In this document: one piece after another, positions 16,258-25,184 of the stretch
Layout: each line of letters starts with the position of its first letter
Position numbering within the stretch: position 1 is the stretch's first letter
Assembly: GCA_041648735.1 (NCBI GenBank)
Contig: JBAZOO010000011.1
Span: forward strand, 1 to 64,000
From: JBAZOO01 sp041648735
GTDB taxonomy: Bacteria; Verrucomicrobiota; Lentisphaeria; Oligosphaerales; CAITYL01
Length of the DNA: 64,000 nt
Direction: 5' to 3'
Program-made: the position numbers and the translations under genes
The notes under the pieces: model-generated
What the model was told of the DNA's origin: nothing
Database searches by the model: none
Seen by the model: only the letters and a program-made list of their open reading frames with translations

Positions 16258-17121
16258 TCACGCGCCGGTGCCGGCGGCCAGCCGGTGGCGGCGCCAGAAC
16301 TCGGCCAGGAGCACCGCGGCGGCGCAGGCGACGTTGATGCTTTCCACGGCGCCGGTGCCGGGGATGGCGACGTTGCGGTCGGCGGCGGCGGCAAGGGCGG
16401 GGGAGAGCCCCTCCCCTTCGGCGCCGAGGAGCAGCACGCAGCGCGGCGGCAGGCCGCCAGCGGTTGCCTGGAACGGCGCCGCGGCATGGCTGGAGGTCGC
16501 GACGAGGGTGAAGCCGGCCGCGTGGAGCGCCCGGAGCGCCCGGAGCGGTTCCGGCAGCGGCACGGCCGGAACCGTTTCCAGGCCGCCTTCGGCGGTGCGG
16601 TAGGCCGCGGGCGAGGGCATGGCGCCTGGGCCCGCCAGCAGGATGCCCGCCGCGCCGAAATGGGCGGCGTTCCGGGCGATGGCGCCGAGGTTGTGCGGGT
16701 TGCCCACGTTTTCGAGCAGCAGCAGGCAGCAGGGGGCGGGGGTGGCGGGCAGGCTGGCCAGGAAGTCGGGAAAGCTGGGGGCGGGCGGGCGGCGGACGAG
16801 CAGGCAGATCCCCTCGTGGTGCGCGGACTGGGTCAGCCGCTCCAGGTCGGCGTCGGGCACCACGTGGTAGGCGCGGCGGCTCTTGGCGCACCAGCGGAGC
16901 AGGGCGGCGACCCCGGCGGCGGGCCGCCGCGCCTCGCTCACGTAGGCCCGGACGATGGCGTCGCGCCGGTGGTGGAAGACGGCGAGGCAGGCATTGAGGC
17001 CGCAGAGCTTCTGCTCCGCCGCTTCCGGGAGGGGGCGCGGGGCGCGGGGCGGCCGTTTGGGGTTGGGGGTGGGCGCGGGGCTGCTGGGCATGGCGGGCGA
17101 TCTCCAGGCTTCCCGGCTCAT
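16258..17121 (-). CDS. TrmH/SpoU-family RNA 2'-O-methyltransferase
   Basis: This 287-residue SpoU-class methyltransferase of tRNA or rRNA has a trefoil-knot fold using S-adenosylmethionine. The three SpoU motifs are present: LENVGNPHNLGAIARN, CVLLLGAEGEGLSP, and IPGTGAVESINVACAAAVLL. An N-terminal substrate-binding domain (about residues 35-110) precedes the catalytic domain, as in TrmH/RlmB types. The start at 17121 overlaps the bioD stop as ATGA, so it is translated as the last gene of the biotin operon. A methylation enzyme at the end of a bio operon is probably co-transcription rather than shared function. Confidence 0.87.
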   Translation of the reverse strand: MSREAWRSPAMPSSPAPTPNPKRPPRAPRPLPEAAEQKLCGLNACLAVFHHRRDAIVRAYVSEARRPAAGVAALLRWCAKSRRAYHVVPDADLERLTQSAHHEGICLLVRRPPAPSFPDFLASLPATPAPCCLLLLENVGNPHNLGAIARNAAHFGAAGILLAGPGAMPSPAAYRTAEGGLETVPAVPLPEPLRALRALHAAGFTLVATSSHAAAPFQATAGGLPPRCVLLLGAEGEGLSPALAAAADRNVAIPGTGAVESINVACAAAVLLAEFWRRHRLAAGTGA

Positions 17122-17816
17122 TCTGGCAGCGTGGCGAGCGCCAGCCGGGCCGCCCTCTGGAAACGCTCCGGCGAGACGGCCCCTTCCGCCAGCCCGGAAA
17201 GCCAGGGGATGCGGCCGAGGATGGGCACCTGGCCGAGGCGTTCGATGGTCTGGATGTTGTCCTCCTCGACCTCGCCCCAGGGCTTGGGCGAATTGGCGCA
17301 GAAGAGGACGCCGGCGACGCGCAGCTCCGCGCGGCGCAGTTCGCGCAAAGTCAGCAGGGTGTGGTTGATCGTGCCGAGCCCCGGCCGGCTGACGACGACC
17401 ACCGGCAGCCCGAGGGCGCGCATCAGGTCGAGCATCAGCACCCCTTCGGCGATCGGCACGAGCACGCCGCCGGCGCCCTCGACGAGCACCGTCCCGTGCA
17501 GTGCCAGCAGCTCGCGGTAGGCCGCCAGCACCGGTTCCAAGCTCAAGGTCACCCCCGCCTTGGCCGCCGCCAGGTGCGGCGAGGCCGGCAGCGGCAGCCG
17601 CACGGGCGCCATCCAGTCGTATTCCACCGGCGCCGGCTCGGGCAGCCCCGCCATCTTCAGGCAGAAGTCCACGTCGCAACTGCGCCCGACGCTGCCGGTC
17701 TGGAACGGCTTCATCGGCACCGCGTTGCGCCCCGCCGCCCGCAAGGCGCAGAGCAGCGCCGCCGCGCCCACCGTCTTGCCCGCATCGGTGTCCGTGCCCG
17801 TGATGAACCAACTCAT
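17118..17816 (-). CDS. bioD: Dethiobiotin synthetase
   Basis: BioD forms the ureido ring of dethiobiotin from diaminopelargonate, CO2 and ATP. The 232-residue protein has the P-loop FITGTDTDAGKTVGAAAL at its start, the KPFQTGS substrate motif, VEGAGGVLVPI and the switch-like VVSRPGLGTINHTLLTL. The start at 17816 overlaps the bioC stop as ATGA, and its own stop overlaps the methyltransferase start, so the end of the operon is translationally coupled. Length is normal for the family (about 225-240). Confidence 0.95.
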   Translation of the reverse strand: MSWFITGTDTDAGKTVGAAALLCALRAAGRNAVPMKPFQTGSVGRSCDVDFCLKMAGLPEPAPVEYDWMAPVRLPLPASPHLAAAKAGVTLSLEPVLAAYRELLALHGTVLVEGAGGVLVPIAEGVLMLDLMRALGLPVVVVSRPGLGTINHTLLTLRELRRAELRVAGVLFCANSPKPWGEVEEDNIQTIERLGQVPILGRIPWLSGLAEGAVSPERFQRAARLALATLPE

Positions 17817-18610
17817 GTGCTTCCTCCTGCCGGAGTTCCGGGGTGGCCGGCCAGCACGTAGAGGACTTCCCAGGTGATGGCGGTGTGGTGGCGGTCGAAG
17901 TCGTGGACGAGCCGGGCGAGTTCGCCCCGGGTGAGGCTGGCGCCGGAGCCGTAGAAGCCGGCGGCGATGCCTTGGGCGCGGAGGCCGCGGAGCAGGTCGC
18001 GCCCCGAAGCGCAGGGCTGGGTGTGGCGTTCCACGGCCTGGGCTTGGAGGGCAAAGCCGGCGGCCCGCAGGGCGGCCAGCGCCGCGTCCGCCCGCGGCAG
18101 GCTGCCGGCGGCGGGCTTGTGTGGCGCGACGCGCTGCCGGGCCGCGCGCAGTTCGGCCAAGGTGCCGGCGGTCATCATGGCGAACCCGAGGAAGCCGCCG
18201 GGCGCCAGCAGCGCCGCCAGGTGCCGGAACAGCTCCGGCAGCGGCCGGATCCAATGCAGCGCCGAGCTGCTGGCGATGAGCGCGAAGCGTTCCGCCGGGG
18301 CGAACGCCCGGATGTCCGCCGCCAGGAACTCGATTCCGGGGAGGTCGCCGTGGCGCTGGCGGGCCCGGGCGACCATTCCCGGCGCCAGGTCCAGCGCCAG
18401 GATGCCGCGGCCAGGGTGGCGGTTGCGGAGTTCGCAGGTGAGCGTGCCCGTGCCGCAGCCGACTTCCAGGATGCGGCCGCTGGCGGGCAGCGCCGCCGGT
18501 CCGGGCAGGAATTCGGCCAGCAGCCGTTGGGCCACCCGCGGCTGGATGCCCGCCGGATGGTCGTAGGACGCCGCCGCGGCGCTGAAACTGTGTTGGATCG
18601 CCTGCTGCAT
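17813..18610 (-). CDS. bioC: Malonyl-ACP O-methyltransferase
   Basis: BioC methylates malonyl-ACP so that fatty-acid enzymes can build pimeloyl-ACP methyl ester. The 265-residue protein shows the start typical of BioC (HSFSAAAASYDHPAGIQPRVAQRL). The SAM-binding motif I is ILEVGCGTGTLT, followed by LALDLAPGMV and ALIASSSALHWI, the conserved BioC segment. It sits between bioH (56 bp upstream) and bioD (ATGA overlap), which supports the assignment over a generic methyltransferase. Confidence 0.92.
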   Translation of the reverse strand: MQQAIQHSFSAAAASYDHPAGIQPRVAQRLLAEFLPGPAALPASGRILEVGCGTGTLTCELRNRHPGRGILALDLAPGMVARARQRHGDLPGIEFLAADIRAFAPAERFALIASSSALHWIRPLPELFRHLAALLAPGGFLGFAMMTAGTLAELRAARQRVAPHKPAAGSLPRADAALAALRAAGFALQAQAVERHTQPCASGRDLLRGLRAQGIAAGFYGSGASLTRGELARLVHDFDRHHTAITWEVLYVLAGHPGTPAGGST

Positions 18611-18666
18611 AAGCTGGGAACCGGGAGAATGGAAAGACGGAAGGACGGGGGGCTGGGGCTCAGGGT

Positions 18667-19371
18667 TTAGGGGGCGGGGGCGAGGAAGTCGCGGCTGGCG
18701 GCGGCCAGTTCGGATGGATGGGTCTGGGGGAGGTTGTGCCCGGCCGGGTCGAAGAGGCGGAGGCGGGCCGACCGGATTTGCTGGGCCAGGAGGCTGGCGG
18801 CCAGCCAGGGGATGACCTGGTCCTGTTTGCCGTGGAGCAGCAGGGTGGGGACGGCGAGGGTGTGGAGATTGGGGCGCAAGTCCTTGGCGCGGAGGTAGTG
18901 GAGGCCGGCGGCGAGGGTTTCGGTCCCCTGATCCAGGGCGGCGGCGGCCAGGCCGGAAAGGGTTTCCGGCGCGGTGCCGCAGAGTTCGAAGAAGCCGCGC
19001 AGCGCCGCGGGGGCGTCATGGCGCAGGCCGGCGGCGAGCGCCCGGAGGTTCGCCTGGGGCTGGCCGGCGGGCCAGCCATCGGTGGCGCAGAAACGCGGGG
19101 TGCCGGCAACCAGGATCAGGCGCGCGACGGCCGCCGGCCGGGCCAGGGCCGCCTCCAGGGCGATCATCGCGCCCAGGGACCAGCCGACCAACACCACCGG
19201 CGCGGCGCCGGCGGCCTGGATCCGGTCGAGCAGCGCCGCCGCCGGTTCGGCGCCCAGCTCCGCCGGCGCCAGCAGCCGGGCGTCCAGCTCCGGCAACGCC
19301 GCCGCCAAGGGGCGCAGCGCCGCCGCGCCATGCGCCCAGCCTGAGATGAAGAAAGCCGTCGTCGCGGTCAT
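18667..19371 (-). CDS. bioH: Pimeloyl-ACP methyl ester esterase (alpha/beta hydrolase)
   Basis: This 234-residue alpha/beta hydrolase fills the BioH/BioV/BioG role, cleaving pimeloyl-ACP methyl ester to pimeloyl-ACP. The nucleophile elbow is VGWSLGAM (serine near residue 74). The acid is the aspartate of HGKQDQVIP and the base the histidine of PAGHNLPQ. The N-terminal FISGWAHG matches the oxyanion region of this class. The start at 19371 has GGAGA upstream; a longer frame from 19452 overlaps the bioF stop and would also couple translation. Location between bioF and bioC is the main evidence for the specific role. Confidence 0.87.
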   Translation of the reverse strand: MTATTAFFISGWAHGAAALRPLAAALPELDARLLAPAELGAEPAAALLDRIQAAGAAPVVLVGWSLGAMIALEAALARPAAVARLILVAGTPRFCATDGWPAGQPQANLRALAAGLRHDAPAALRGFFELCGTAPETLSGLAAAALDQGTETLAAGLHYLRAKDLRPNLHTLAVPTLLLHGKQDQVIPWLAASLLAQQIRSARLRLFDPAGHNLPQTHPSELAAASRDFLAPAP

Positions 19372-19444
19372 CGTCGCGTTGTCTCCAGCAATTCGGCCGA
19401 CGGGGGAATCCCTTTGCAAAAGGTTTTTCCCGCATCTGTTGTTT

Positions 19445-20629
19445 TTAACCATTGTTGAAGGTTTGGAGGATGGTTTGGGCGGCGGCTTCGAGGTCGGCCT
19501 CGGTGTGGGCGAGGGTGACGGAGAGGCGGAGGCGGGCGGTGCCGGCGGGGACGGTGGGGGGGCGGATGGCGCCGGCGAGGATGCCCTGGGCGCGGAGGCG
19601 GCGGGCGAGGTCGAGGGCGCGGCGGTTGTCGCCGACCATCAGGGGAATGATCTGGCTGGCGGAGGCGCCGGTGTCGAGGCCGCCGGCGCGGAGGCGGGCG
19701 CGGAAGCGGGCGGCGCGTTCCAGGAGCAGGCGGCCGCGGTCGGGCTCCGCCGCCAGCACGTCGAGCGCGCCCAAGGCGGCGCCGAGGACGGCGGGTGGCG
19801 GGGCGGTGGAGTAGATGAAGCCGCGGTGGCGGTTGACGAGCCAGTCGCGCATGGGGCGTGAGCAGGCGATGACGCCGCCGTAGCCGCCGAGGGCCTTGCT
19901 CAGGGTGCTCATGGAAAGGTTGACCGCCGCTTCCAGGCCAAGGCCACGGACCAGGCCGCTGCCGGCGGGGCCGAAGACGCCGGCGGAATGGGCCTCGTCG
20001 ACCAGCAGCAGGGCGCCGGCGGCGGTGGTGGCGGCGGCGATTTCCGCCAGGGGCGCAACGTCGCCATCCATGCTGTAGACCGATTCCACGAGCACGAGGG
20101 TGCGGCCGCCGGCGGTGGGGGCGGGGCGGGCGAGCAGTTGGCGCAGGTGCTCCGGGTCGTTGTGGCGGAAGCGGCCCAGGTCGGCACGGCTTTGCAGGGC
20201 GCCGTCGAGCAGGCTGGCGTGGACGAGGCGGTCGGCCAGGATGCGGTCGCCGCGGCCAACGAGGGCGGGGACGGCGGCGGTGTTGGTGAGGTAGCCGCTG
20301 CCGGCGACGAGGGCGGCGGGGTAGCCCTTGTGGGCGGCCAGGCGCGCCTCCAGTTCCTCGTGCAGGTCGAGGGTGCCGCTGACCAGGCGCGAAGCGGTGG
20401 CGCCGGCGCCGTAGCGGCGGAGGGCGGCGGCGGCGGTTTCGAGCACGTGCGGGTGGTGGGCCAGGTCGAGGTAGTCGTTGCTGGCGAAGTTCAGCAGCGG
20501 TGCGCCGCCGGGGCCGGCGCCGGGAATGCGCCCGCCGGTGGCCGGCAGCGGCTGGGTGGTGCGCCGCAGCCCTTGGCGCTCCAGGGCCGCCAGCTCCTCT
20601 TCAATCCATTGTTCCGCGGGCGATGGCAT
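19445..20629 (-). CDS. bioF: 8-amino-7-oxononanoate synthase
   Basis: BioF condenses pimeloyl-ACP with alanine using PLP. The 394-residue protein shows NFASNDYLDLAHHP, the glycine-rich SRLVSGTLDLHEELE, and VDEAHSAGVFGP with the cofactor-binding aspartate. The PLP lysine is in MSTLSKALGGYGG (near residue 240). The C-terminal IRPPTVPAGTARLRLSVTLAHT is typical. The start at 20629 was chosen over the open frame to 20824 because earlier residues are low-complexity. It is the first gene of bioF-bioH-bioC-bioD-trmH. I see no BirA-type dyad upstream, unlike bioB. Confidence 0.95.
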   Translation of the reverse strand: MPSPAEQWIEEELAALERQGLRRTTQPLPATGGRIPGAGPGGAPLLNFASNDYLDLAHHPHVLETAAAALRRYGAGATASRLVSGTLDLHEELEARLAAHKGYPAALVAGSGYLTNTAAVPALVGRGDRILADRLVHASLLDGALQSRADLGRFRHNDPEHLRQLLARPAPTAGGRTLVLVESVYSMDGDVAPLAEIAAATTAAGALLLVDEAHSAGVFGPAGSGLVRGLGLEAAVNLSMSTLSKALGGYGGVIACSRPMRDWLVNRHRGFIYSTAPPPAVLGAALGALDVLAAEPDRGRLLLERAARFRARLRAGGLDTGASASQIIPLMVGDNRRALDLARRLRAQGILAGAIRPPTVPAGTARLRLSVTLAHTEADLEAAAQTILQTFNNG

Positions 20630-20927
20630 GGCGCTGTTCCGTGGGGCTTGGGGCCGGATTCCACCGGGGGGGAAAGCCGGCATTTCCGGCCGGGAACCGT
20701 CAGGGCTGCAATTTACACCCTGCGCCGGAAATGGGCGGCGGCGGTGGCGGCGGGGCGAAGGCTTTTGGTGGAGATTTGGGGGAAACCTTTTGCGGACTCC
20801 GCAAACCGGGCCGCTGCCGGGCACGCTTGCCTTCCACCCCGCCGCCCTGTAGATTCACGGCGTAACCCGGCCGGGGACAATGGCTAAATGTCAAATCAGT
20901 TGGCGCAACGAGAAGAGAGGGAATGTC

Positions 20928-21521
20928 ATGAGGAGAATCTTAGGTTTCTTGTTTCTGGCGGTCGTCCTTGCGACGGGTGGCTGTATCCTGACGATGAACT
21001 CAATCTTCACCAGCAAAGACGTCACTTATGATCCTGCACTGGAAGGAGTTTGGCAGAATGGCGATGCGACATGGACAATCAAGTCATTTCACAAACCAAC
21101 GGGCAGATATACCCTTCAAACAACGATGCCGGACCAGCCGCCGGCTGAGTTCTACGCCACCCTCGGGACCATCGGCACGAATCGCTTCATTGAACTCATG
21201 CCCCAAAGGCCCAATGCGATTCACCCCAAGACGTTTTTCGGCGGACACTTCATTCAGTTGCACAGTTTCTGGAAGGTCGCGCTTGACGGCGACGCACTGA
21301 CCTTGACTTCAATGTCTTCGCAGTGGCTGGAAGCGATGCTCGAACAGAACAAGGTCAGCATCAAGTACGAGAAGCCGGAAGAAGGCATGCTCTTTCTGAC
21401 AGCATCAACCAAGGAATTACAGGCCTTCGTCGCCAAGTACGCCGACGATCCTGAAGCCTTCCCTTCAAATGGAGACGAAAAAGGGATAGTTTTCGCAAGG
21501 GGCAAGGAACCCGCAAAATAG
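20928..21521 (+). CDS. Lipoprotein of unknown function, lower GC than its neighbours
   Basis: This 197-residue protein has a signal peptide ending in a lipobox (LATGGC, cysteine near residue 18). The mature part (DPALEGVWQNGDATWTIKS) looks like a small beta-rich lipocalin-type or DUF-like exported domain. It has several short beta stretches and no catalytic motif. A good ribosome binding site (AGAGAGGGA) precedes ATG 20928. The gene is visibly AT-richer than the surrounding biotin and lar genes, with A/T-ending codons, so recent transfer is possible. It is monocistronic. Function is unknown. Confidence 0.8.
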   Translation: MRRILGFLFLAVVLATGGCILTMNSIFTSKDVTYDPALEGVWQNGDATWTIKSFHKPTGRYTLQTTMPDQPPAEFYATLGTIGTNRFIELMPQRPNAIHPKTFFGGHFIQLHSFWKVALDGDALTLTSMSSQWLEAMLEQNKVSIKYEKPEEGMLFLTASTKELQAFVAKYADDPEAFPSNGDEKGIVFARGKEPAK

Positions 21522-21701
21522 GATGAATGGTGCCAGCAAGGCGTTGGAGCCTATCGTCGTTCCCGCGCCGCAACCGTGGCGGCGGGGAGGGCAAGCAGGA
21601 TTGCTTGTGCCACGTTGCCAGGCGTCCCGGAAAAAGAGGCGGGCGGCGGCGGAAGCAGCCATTACATTGGGGGGAATAGCCCACGCCGTGAGGAGCCGCC
21701 G

Positions 21702-22382
21702 ATGCCCCACCACCATTCGCCACCCGTGATCCCCGACCTCGACCGGGCAAGCCGCCTCGGGTTCGCCGAGGTTATCTACTGCCCCGGCAAGACGGAGGCG
21801 CACCTGCGGGCGGCGGCGGCGGCGCTGTTCAACACCCATCCCAACGTGCTCGCCACCCGGGCGACGCCACTCCAGGCGGCGGTGATCCGGGAGGTCTGTC
21901 CGGCCGCCGAGTACAACGAGCTGGCGCGCTGCGTGTTCAAGCACGAAGACCGGACGGAGCGGGGCCGCGGCCCGGTGCTCGTGATCACCGCCGGCACCTG
22001 CGACGTGCCCGTCGCGGAAGAGGCCGCCTGCACCGCGGAGGTGATGGGGAACCGGGTGGAGCGGCTCTACGACGTGGGGGTGGCGGGGCTGCACCGGCTG
22101 ATGTCGCGCCGCGAGCATTTGGAGCGGGCGGCAGTGCTGATCGTGGTGGCCGGGATGGAAGGCGCCCTGCCTTCGGTCGTGGGCGGCCTGGTCTCCAAGC
22201 CGGTCATCGCGGTGCCCACCTCCATCGGCTATGGCGCCTCGTTCCAGGGGATCGCCCCGCTTCTTTCCATGCTCAATTCCTGCGCGCCGGGGGTGACGGT
22301 GGTCAACATTGACAACGGCTTCGGCGCCGCCTACGCCGCCAGCCGGATCAACCGGCTGGCCGCCATGGACGCAAGGGAGTGA
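21702..22382 (+). CDS. larB: Nickel pincer cofactor biosynthesis protein LarB
   Basis: LarB carboxylates nicotinate adenine dinucleotide in the first step of the nickel pincer nucleotide cofactor of lactate racemase. The 226-residue protein has an N-terminal helical part with the LGFAEVIYCPGKT motif. An AIR-carboxylase-like domain follows, with ITAGTCDVPVAEEA, GMEGALPSVVGGLV and the C-terminal SIGYGAS. AGGAG lies seven bases before ATG 21702. LarE is encoded 4.3 kb away on the other strand; LarA and LarC are not in the window. Confidence 0.9.
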   Translation: MPHHHSPPVIPDLDRASRLGFAEVIYCPGKTEAHLRAAAAALFNTHPNVLATRATPLQAAVIREVCPAAEYNELARCVFKHEDRTERGRGPVLVITAGTCDVPVAEEAACTAEVMGNRVERLYDVGVAGLHRLMSRREHLERAAVLIVVAGMEGALPSVVGGLVSKPVIAVPTSIGYGASFQGIAPLLSMLNSCAPGVTVVNIDNGFGAAYAASRINRLAAMDARE

Positions 22383-22534
22383 AGGGCCGACTCGATCTGG
22401 AACGAACAGCCGCACGCTGAAGCGAGGGCTCGGAAACCCCCGCCGCGTGGCCGACCACCGGCCCGCGGCGGAACCCACAATGCCCCAGCCACATCCCAAG
22501 CTCCTGGTTGGTCAGATGCGACGCTTACGGCTGT

Positions 22535-22960
22535 TCAGCGGGGCGCCAGCCAGTGGAACGGCGCGTAGGGGAGGTTGCGCGCCACCGTGAAGAGGCCGGC
22601 GAGGATGAGGAAGCCGACCAGGAGCCAGTGCTGGACGCGGGCGCTGAAGAAGCCGCGGCCCAGCGCGACTTGCAGGAGCGCCAGGGCGAGGAGGGGGAGG
22701 GCGACCAGGACCAGGAAGCTGTTCTGGCGGATGGCGGTGGCCAGGTCGAGGTGGAGCAGGGCGTGGGCGGCGCGCGTCCCGCCGCAGCCGGCGCAGTGGA
22801 GGCCGGTGAGTTGGTGCCAGAGGCAGGGCGGGTAGAAACGGGCGCCGGCGGGGTCGAAGCGGTAGAGCAGCGCGGCCAGGGCGCTGGCGATGGCCACCAG
22901 CGCGGCGGCGCCGAGGGCGGGCCACCAGGGGCGGCGTGGCGGCGGCGGCGGCGGGGTCAT
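22535..22960 (-). CDS. DUF2752 membrane protein
   Basis: This 141-residue protein has three or four transmembrane helices. The diagnostic DUF2752 motif is present between helices (PPCLWHQLTGLHCAGCGGTRA), with two cysteine clusters that could bind a metal or form disulfides. The N-terminus is proline-rich. The start at 22960 overlaps the stop of the upstream gene as ATGA, so the two are a coupled pair. The molecular role of DUF2752 is not established. Only the context, next to a GYF/dispanin-type membrane protein, gives a hint. Confidence 0.85.
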   Translation of the reverse strand: MTPPPPPPRRPWWPALGAAALVAIASALAALLYRFDPAGARFYPPCLWHQLTGLHCAGCGGTRAAHALLHLDLATAIRQNSFLVLVALPLLALALLQVALGRGFFSARVQHWLLVGFLILAGLFTVARNLPYAPFHWLAPR

Positions 22961-23403
22961 CCGGCCAAGCCGCCCAGGATCACCAGGCCGATCCACAGTG
23001 CGCTCCCCACCAAGCCGGCACCGGCGGCGATCCAGCACCAGAGGCTGGCTTTCCGGGAGGCTTCGGCGGCGCCGGCCTGGTCGCCGGCCGCGAGCTTGCC
23101 CCCGACTTGCGAAGCATAGACAATCGCCGGAATCCCCAAGGGCAGGCAGCAGAGGATGGTGACCAGGATGGCCGGCACCAGATGGCTGGGCACGTCCGGG
23201 CGCACGGCCGCCGGCGCCGGCGGCACGGATGCCATTGCCAGCGGCGGGGGCGCCCCGGCGAGCGCCGCGTAGGGCTGCCAGTTCGCCATCCCCTGCTTCC
23301 AGACGAGGGTGTTGCCCCGGACCACGCCTTGGCTCACCAGTTCCTGGAGGCGGGCGTCGTCAACCGGGCCGAGCCGTTGGCTGCCTTCGGCGTAGTACCA
23401 CAT
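22957..23403 (-). CDS. GYF_2 and CD225/dispanin-domain membrane protein
   Basis: The protein has 148 residues. An N-terminal GYF_2 (DUF4339) domain (MWYYAEGSQRLGPVDDARL, with WKQGMANWQPY near 37-47) is followed by a proline-rich linker. Then comes a CD225/dispanin-type pair of helices: SHLVPAILVTILCCLPLGI and a second helix near 115-140. The intervening loop has the GDQAGAAEASRKA character of that family. GYF domains bind proline-rich peptides, and the coupled downstream DUF2752 protein has a proline-rich N-terminus, so a direct contact between the two is plausible. No enzyme activity is expected. Confidence 0.85.
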   Translation of the reverse strand: MWYYAEGSQRLGPVDDARLQELVSQGVVRGNTLVWKQGMANWQPYAALAGAPPPLAMASVPPAPAAVRPDVPSHLVPAILVTILCCLPLGIPAIVYASQVGGKLAAGDQAGAAEASRKASLWCWIAAGAGLVGSALWIGLVILGGLAG

Positions 23404-23474
23404 CTTTTCGGGGCCTCCTGTTGGGGCTGGGCGGAAGCGGCGGCGGCGGGGGTTTCCCGTCCGCCACCGGGCGT

Positions 23475-25184
23475 TCATTCGATGATGATGTTCTGGTGGG
23501 TGCCGCCGGCGGGGATCATGGGCAGCACGTGCTCCTGGTACTCGACATGCACGTCGAGGAGGAAGGGGCCGTCGGTGGCCAGCATCTCCTGGATGGCGGG
23601 GCGGACCTCGTCGCGGCGCCAGACGTCGCGGCCGGGGATGCGGTAGCCCTTGGCGATCTGGACGAACTCCGGGTAGGGGCGGTCGCCGACCTTGAGCACG
23701 GTGTTGCCGCGGTTTGACCCGTAGAAGCGGTCCTCCCACTGGGCGACCATGCCGAGGTGCTGGTTGTTGAGGATGACCATCTTGACGCCGATCTCCTCGC
23801 TGTGGATGGTGCCCAGCTCCTGGATGTTCATCTGGAAGCTGCCGTCGCCGTCAATGTTGATCACGGTAGCGTCGGGGCAGGCGAGCTTGGCGCCCATGGC
23901 GGCGGGGGTGCCGAAGCCCATGGAGCCGAGGCCGCCGGAAGTCAGGAATTGGCGGGGGCGCTCGAAGCGGTAGTACTGCGCCGCCCACATCTGGTGCTGG
24001 CCGACGCCGGGGACGATGATCGCCTTGCCGCCGGTCAGCTCGCAGATCGTCTCGACCACGAATTGCGGCTGGATGGCCGCGTCCTTCTTGTAGGCCAGGG
24101 GATGCTTCGCCTTCCACTCGCGGATCTGGGCGTGCCAGGAGGCGTAGTCCTTGCGCAGCGGCGCCGCGTTGAGCTTGGCGAGGATCTCCTTGGCGTCGCA
24201 GACGATGCCAATGTCCGCCCGCTTGTTCTTGTTGATCTCCGACGGGTCGATGTCGATATGGATGATCTTGGAGTGGACGGCAAAGGTCTGGACGTTGCCG
24301 GTGACGCGGTCGTCGAAGCGGGCGCCGATGTTGATCAGCAGGTCGCATTCATTGACGGCATAGTTGGCGTAGTAGGTGCCATGCATTCCCGGCCATTTGA
24401 GCGACAGTGGATGCGACTCGGGGAAGGCCCCGATCCCCATCAGGGTGGTCGCCACCGGCAGGTTGTAGCCTTCGGCGAAGCGGCGCAGTTCGGCGGCCGC
24501 GCCGCTGATGATGACGCCGCCGCCGGCGAGGATGCAGGGGCGGTTGCTGGCGGCGATGGCCGCCCGCACCGCCTCGACGTCGGCGTCGGAGCAGGCTGCC
24601 GGCACCGTGTAGGTCCGCAGGCGCGGCGGCGTCGCCGGAATGGTTGGCGCCACCAGTTTCTGCTGCACGTCCTTGGGGATGTCGATCATCACCGGGCCGG
24701 GGCGGCCGCTGCCGGCCAGATAGAAGGCTTCGGCGACGACCTGCGGGATTTCGGCCGGATCCAGCACCAGGTAGCTGTGCTTGACGATCGGCCGGGTCAT
24801 GCCGATGATATCCGTCTCCTGGAAGGCGTTCTTGCCGATCAGCTTCTGCGGGACCTGGCCGGTGATCACCACCAGTGGGACCGAGTCCATGTAGGCGTCG
24901 GCGATGCCGGTGAGCAGGTTGGTGGCGCCGGGGCCGCTGGTGGCCATGCAGACGCCGACGCGCCCCGAGGCGCGGGCGTAGCCGTCGGCGGCAAAGGCGC
25001 CGCCCTGCTCGTGGCGGGGGAGGATCACGCGGATCTTGCTGCGGCTCAGGGCCTGGTGGATCTCGATGGCGGCGCCACCCGGATAGGCGAAGACCAAGTC
25101 GACGCCGTGCTGCTCCAGGCAGCGGATCAGGAGTTCGGCGCCCTTGATCGGGGTGGCGGGAGGGGAGGAAGGGTGGGAGGTCAT
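23475..25184 (-). CDS. ilvB: Acetolactate synthase large subunit
   Basis: IlvB catalyses the first common step of valine, leucine and isoleucine synthesis with ThDP and FAD. The 569-residue protein has the PYR domain start (GAELLIRCLEQHGVDLVF, YPGGAAIEIH) and the ThDP glutamate in PRHEQGGAF. The central FAD domain has LAGGGVIISGAA and INIGARFDDRVTGN. The PP domain has GDGSFQMNIQELGT with the metal site. The start at 25184 precedes a proline-rich 12-residue leader. No ilvN small subunit or ilvC lies adjacent. I looked for a branched-chain leader peptide upstream and saw none. Confidence 0.93.
   Translation of the reverse strand: MTSHPSSPPATPIKGAELLIRCLEQHGVDLVFAYPGGAAIEIHQALSRSKIRVILPRHEQGGAFAADGYARASGRVGVCMATSGPGATNLLTGIADAYMDSVPLVVITGQVPQKLIGKNAFQETDIIGMTRPIVKHSYLVLDPAEIPQVVAEAFYLAGSGRPGPVMIDIPKDVQQKLVAPTIPATPPRLRTYTVPAACSDADVEAVRAAIAASNRPCILAGGGVIISGAAAELRRFAEGYNLPVATTLMGIGAFPESHPLSLKWPGMHGTYYANYAVNECDLLINIGARFDDRVTGNVQTFAVHSKIIHIDIDPSEINKNKRADIGIVCDAKEILAKLNAAPLRKDYASWHAQIREWKAKHPLAYKKDAAIQPQFVVETICELTGGKAIIVPGVGQHQMWAAQYYRFERPRQFLTSGGLGSMGFGTPAAMGAKLACPDATVINIDGDGSFQMNIQELGTIHSEEIGVKMVILNNQHLGMVAQWEDRFYGSNRGNTVLKVGDRPYPEFVQIAKGYRIPGRDVWRRDEVRPAIQEMLATDGPFLLDVHVEYQEHVLPMIPAGGTHQNIIIE

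Noticed and set aside
20630..20880. BirA-type operator at bioF
   Set aside because: No TTGT-AACC/GGTT-ACAA dyad found; only weak partial matches.
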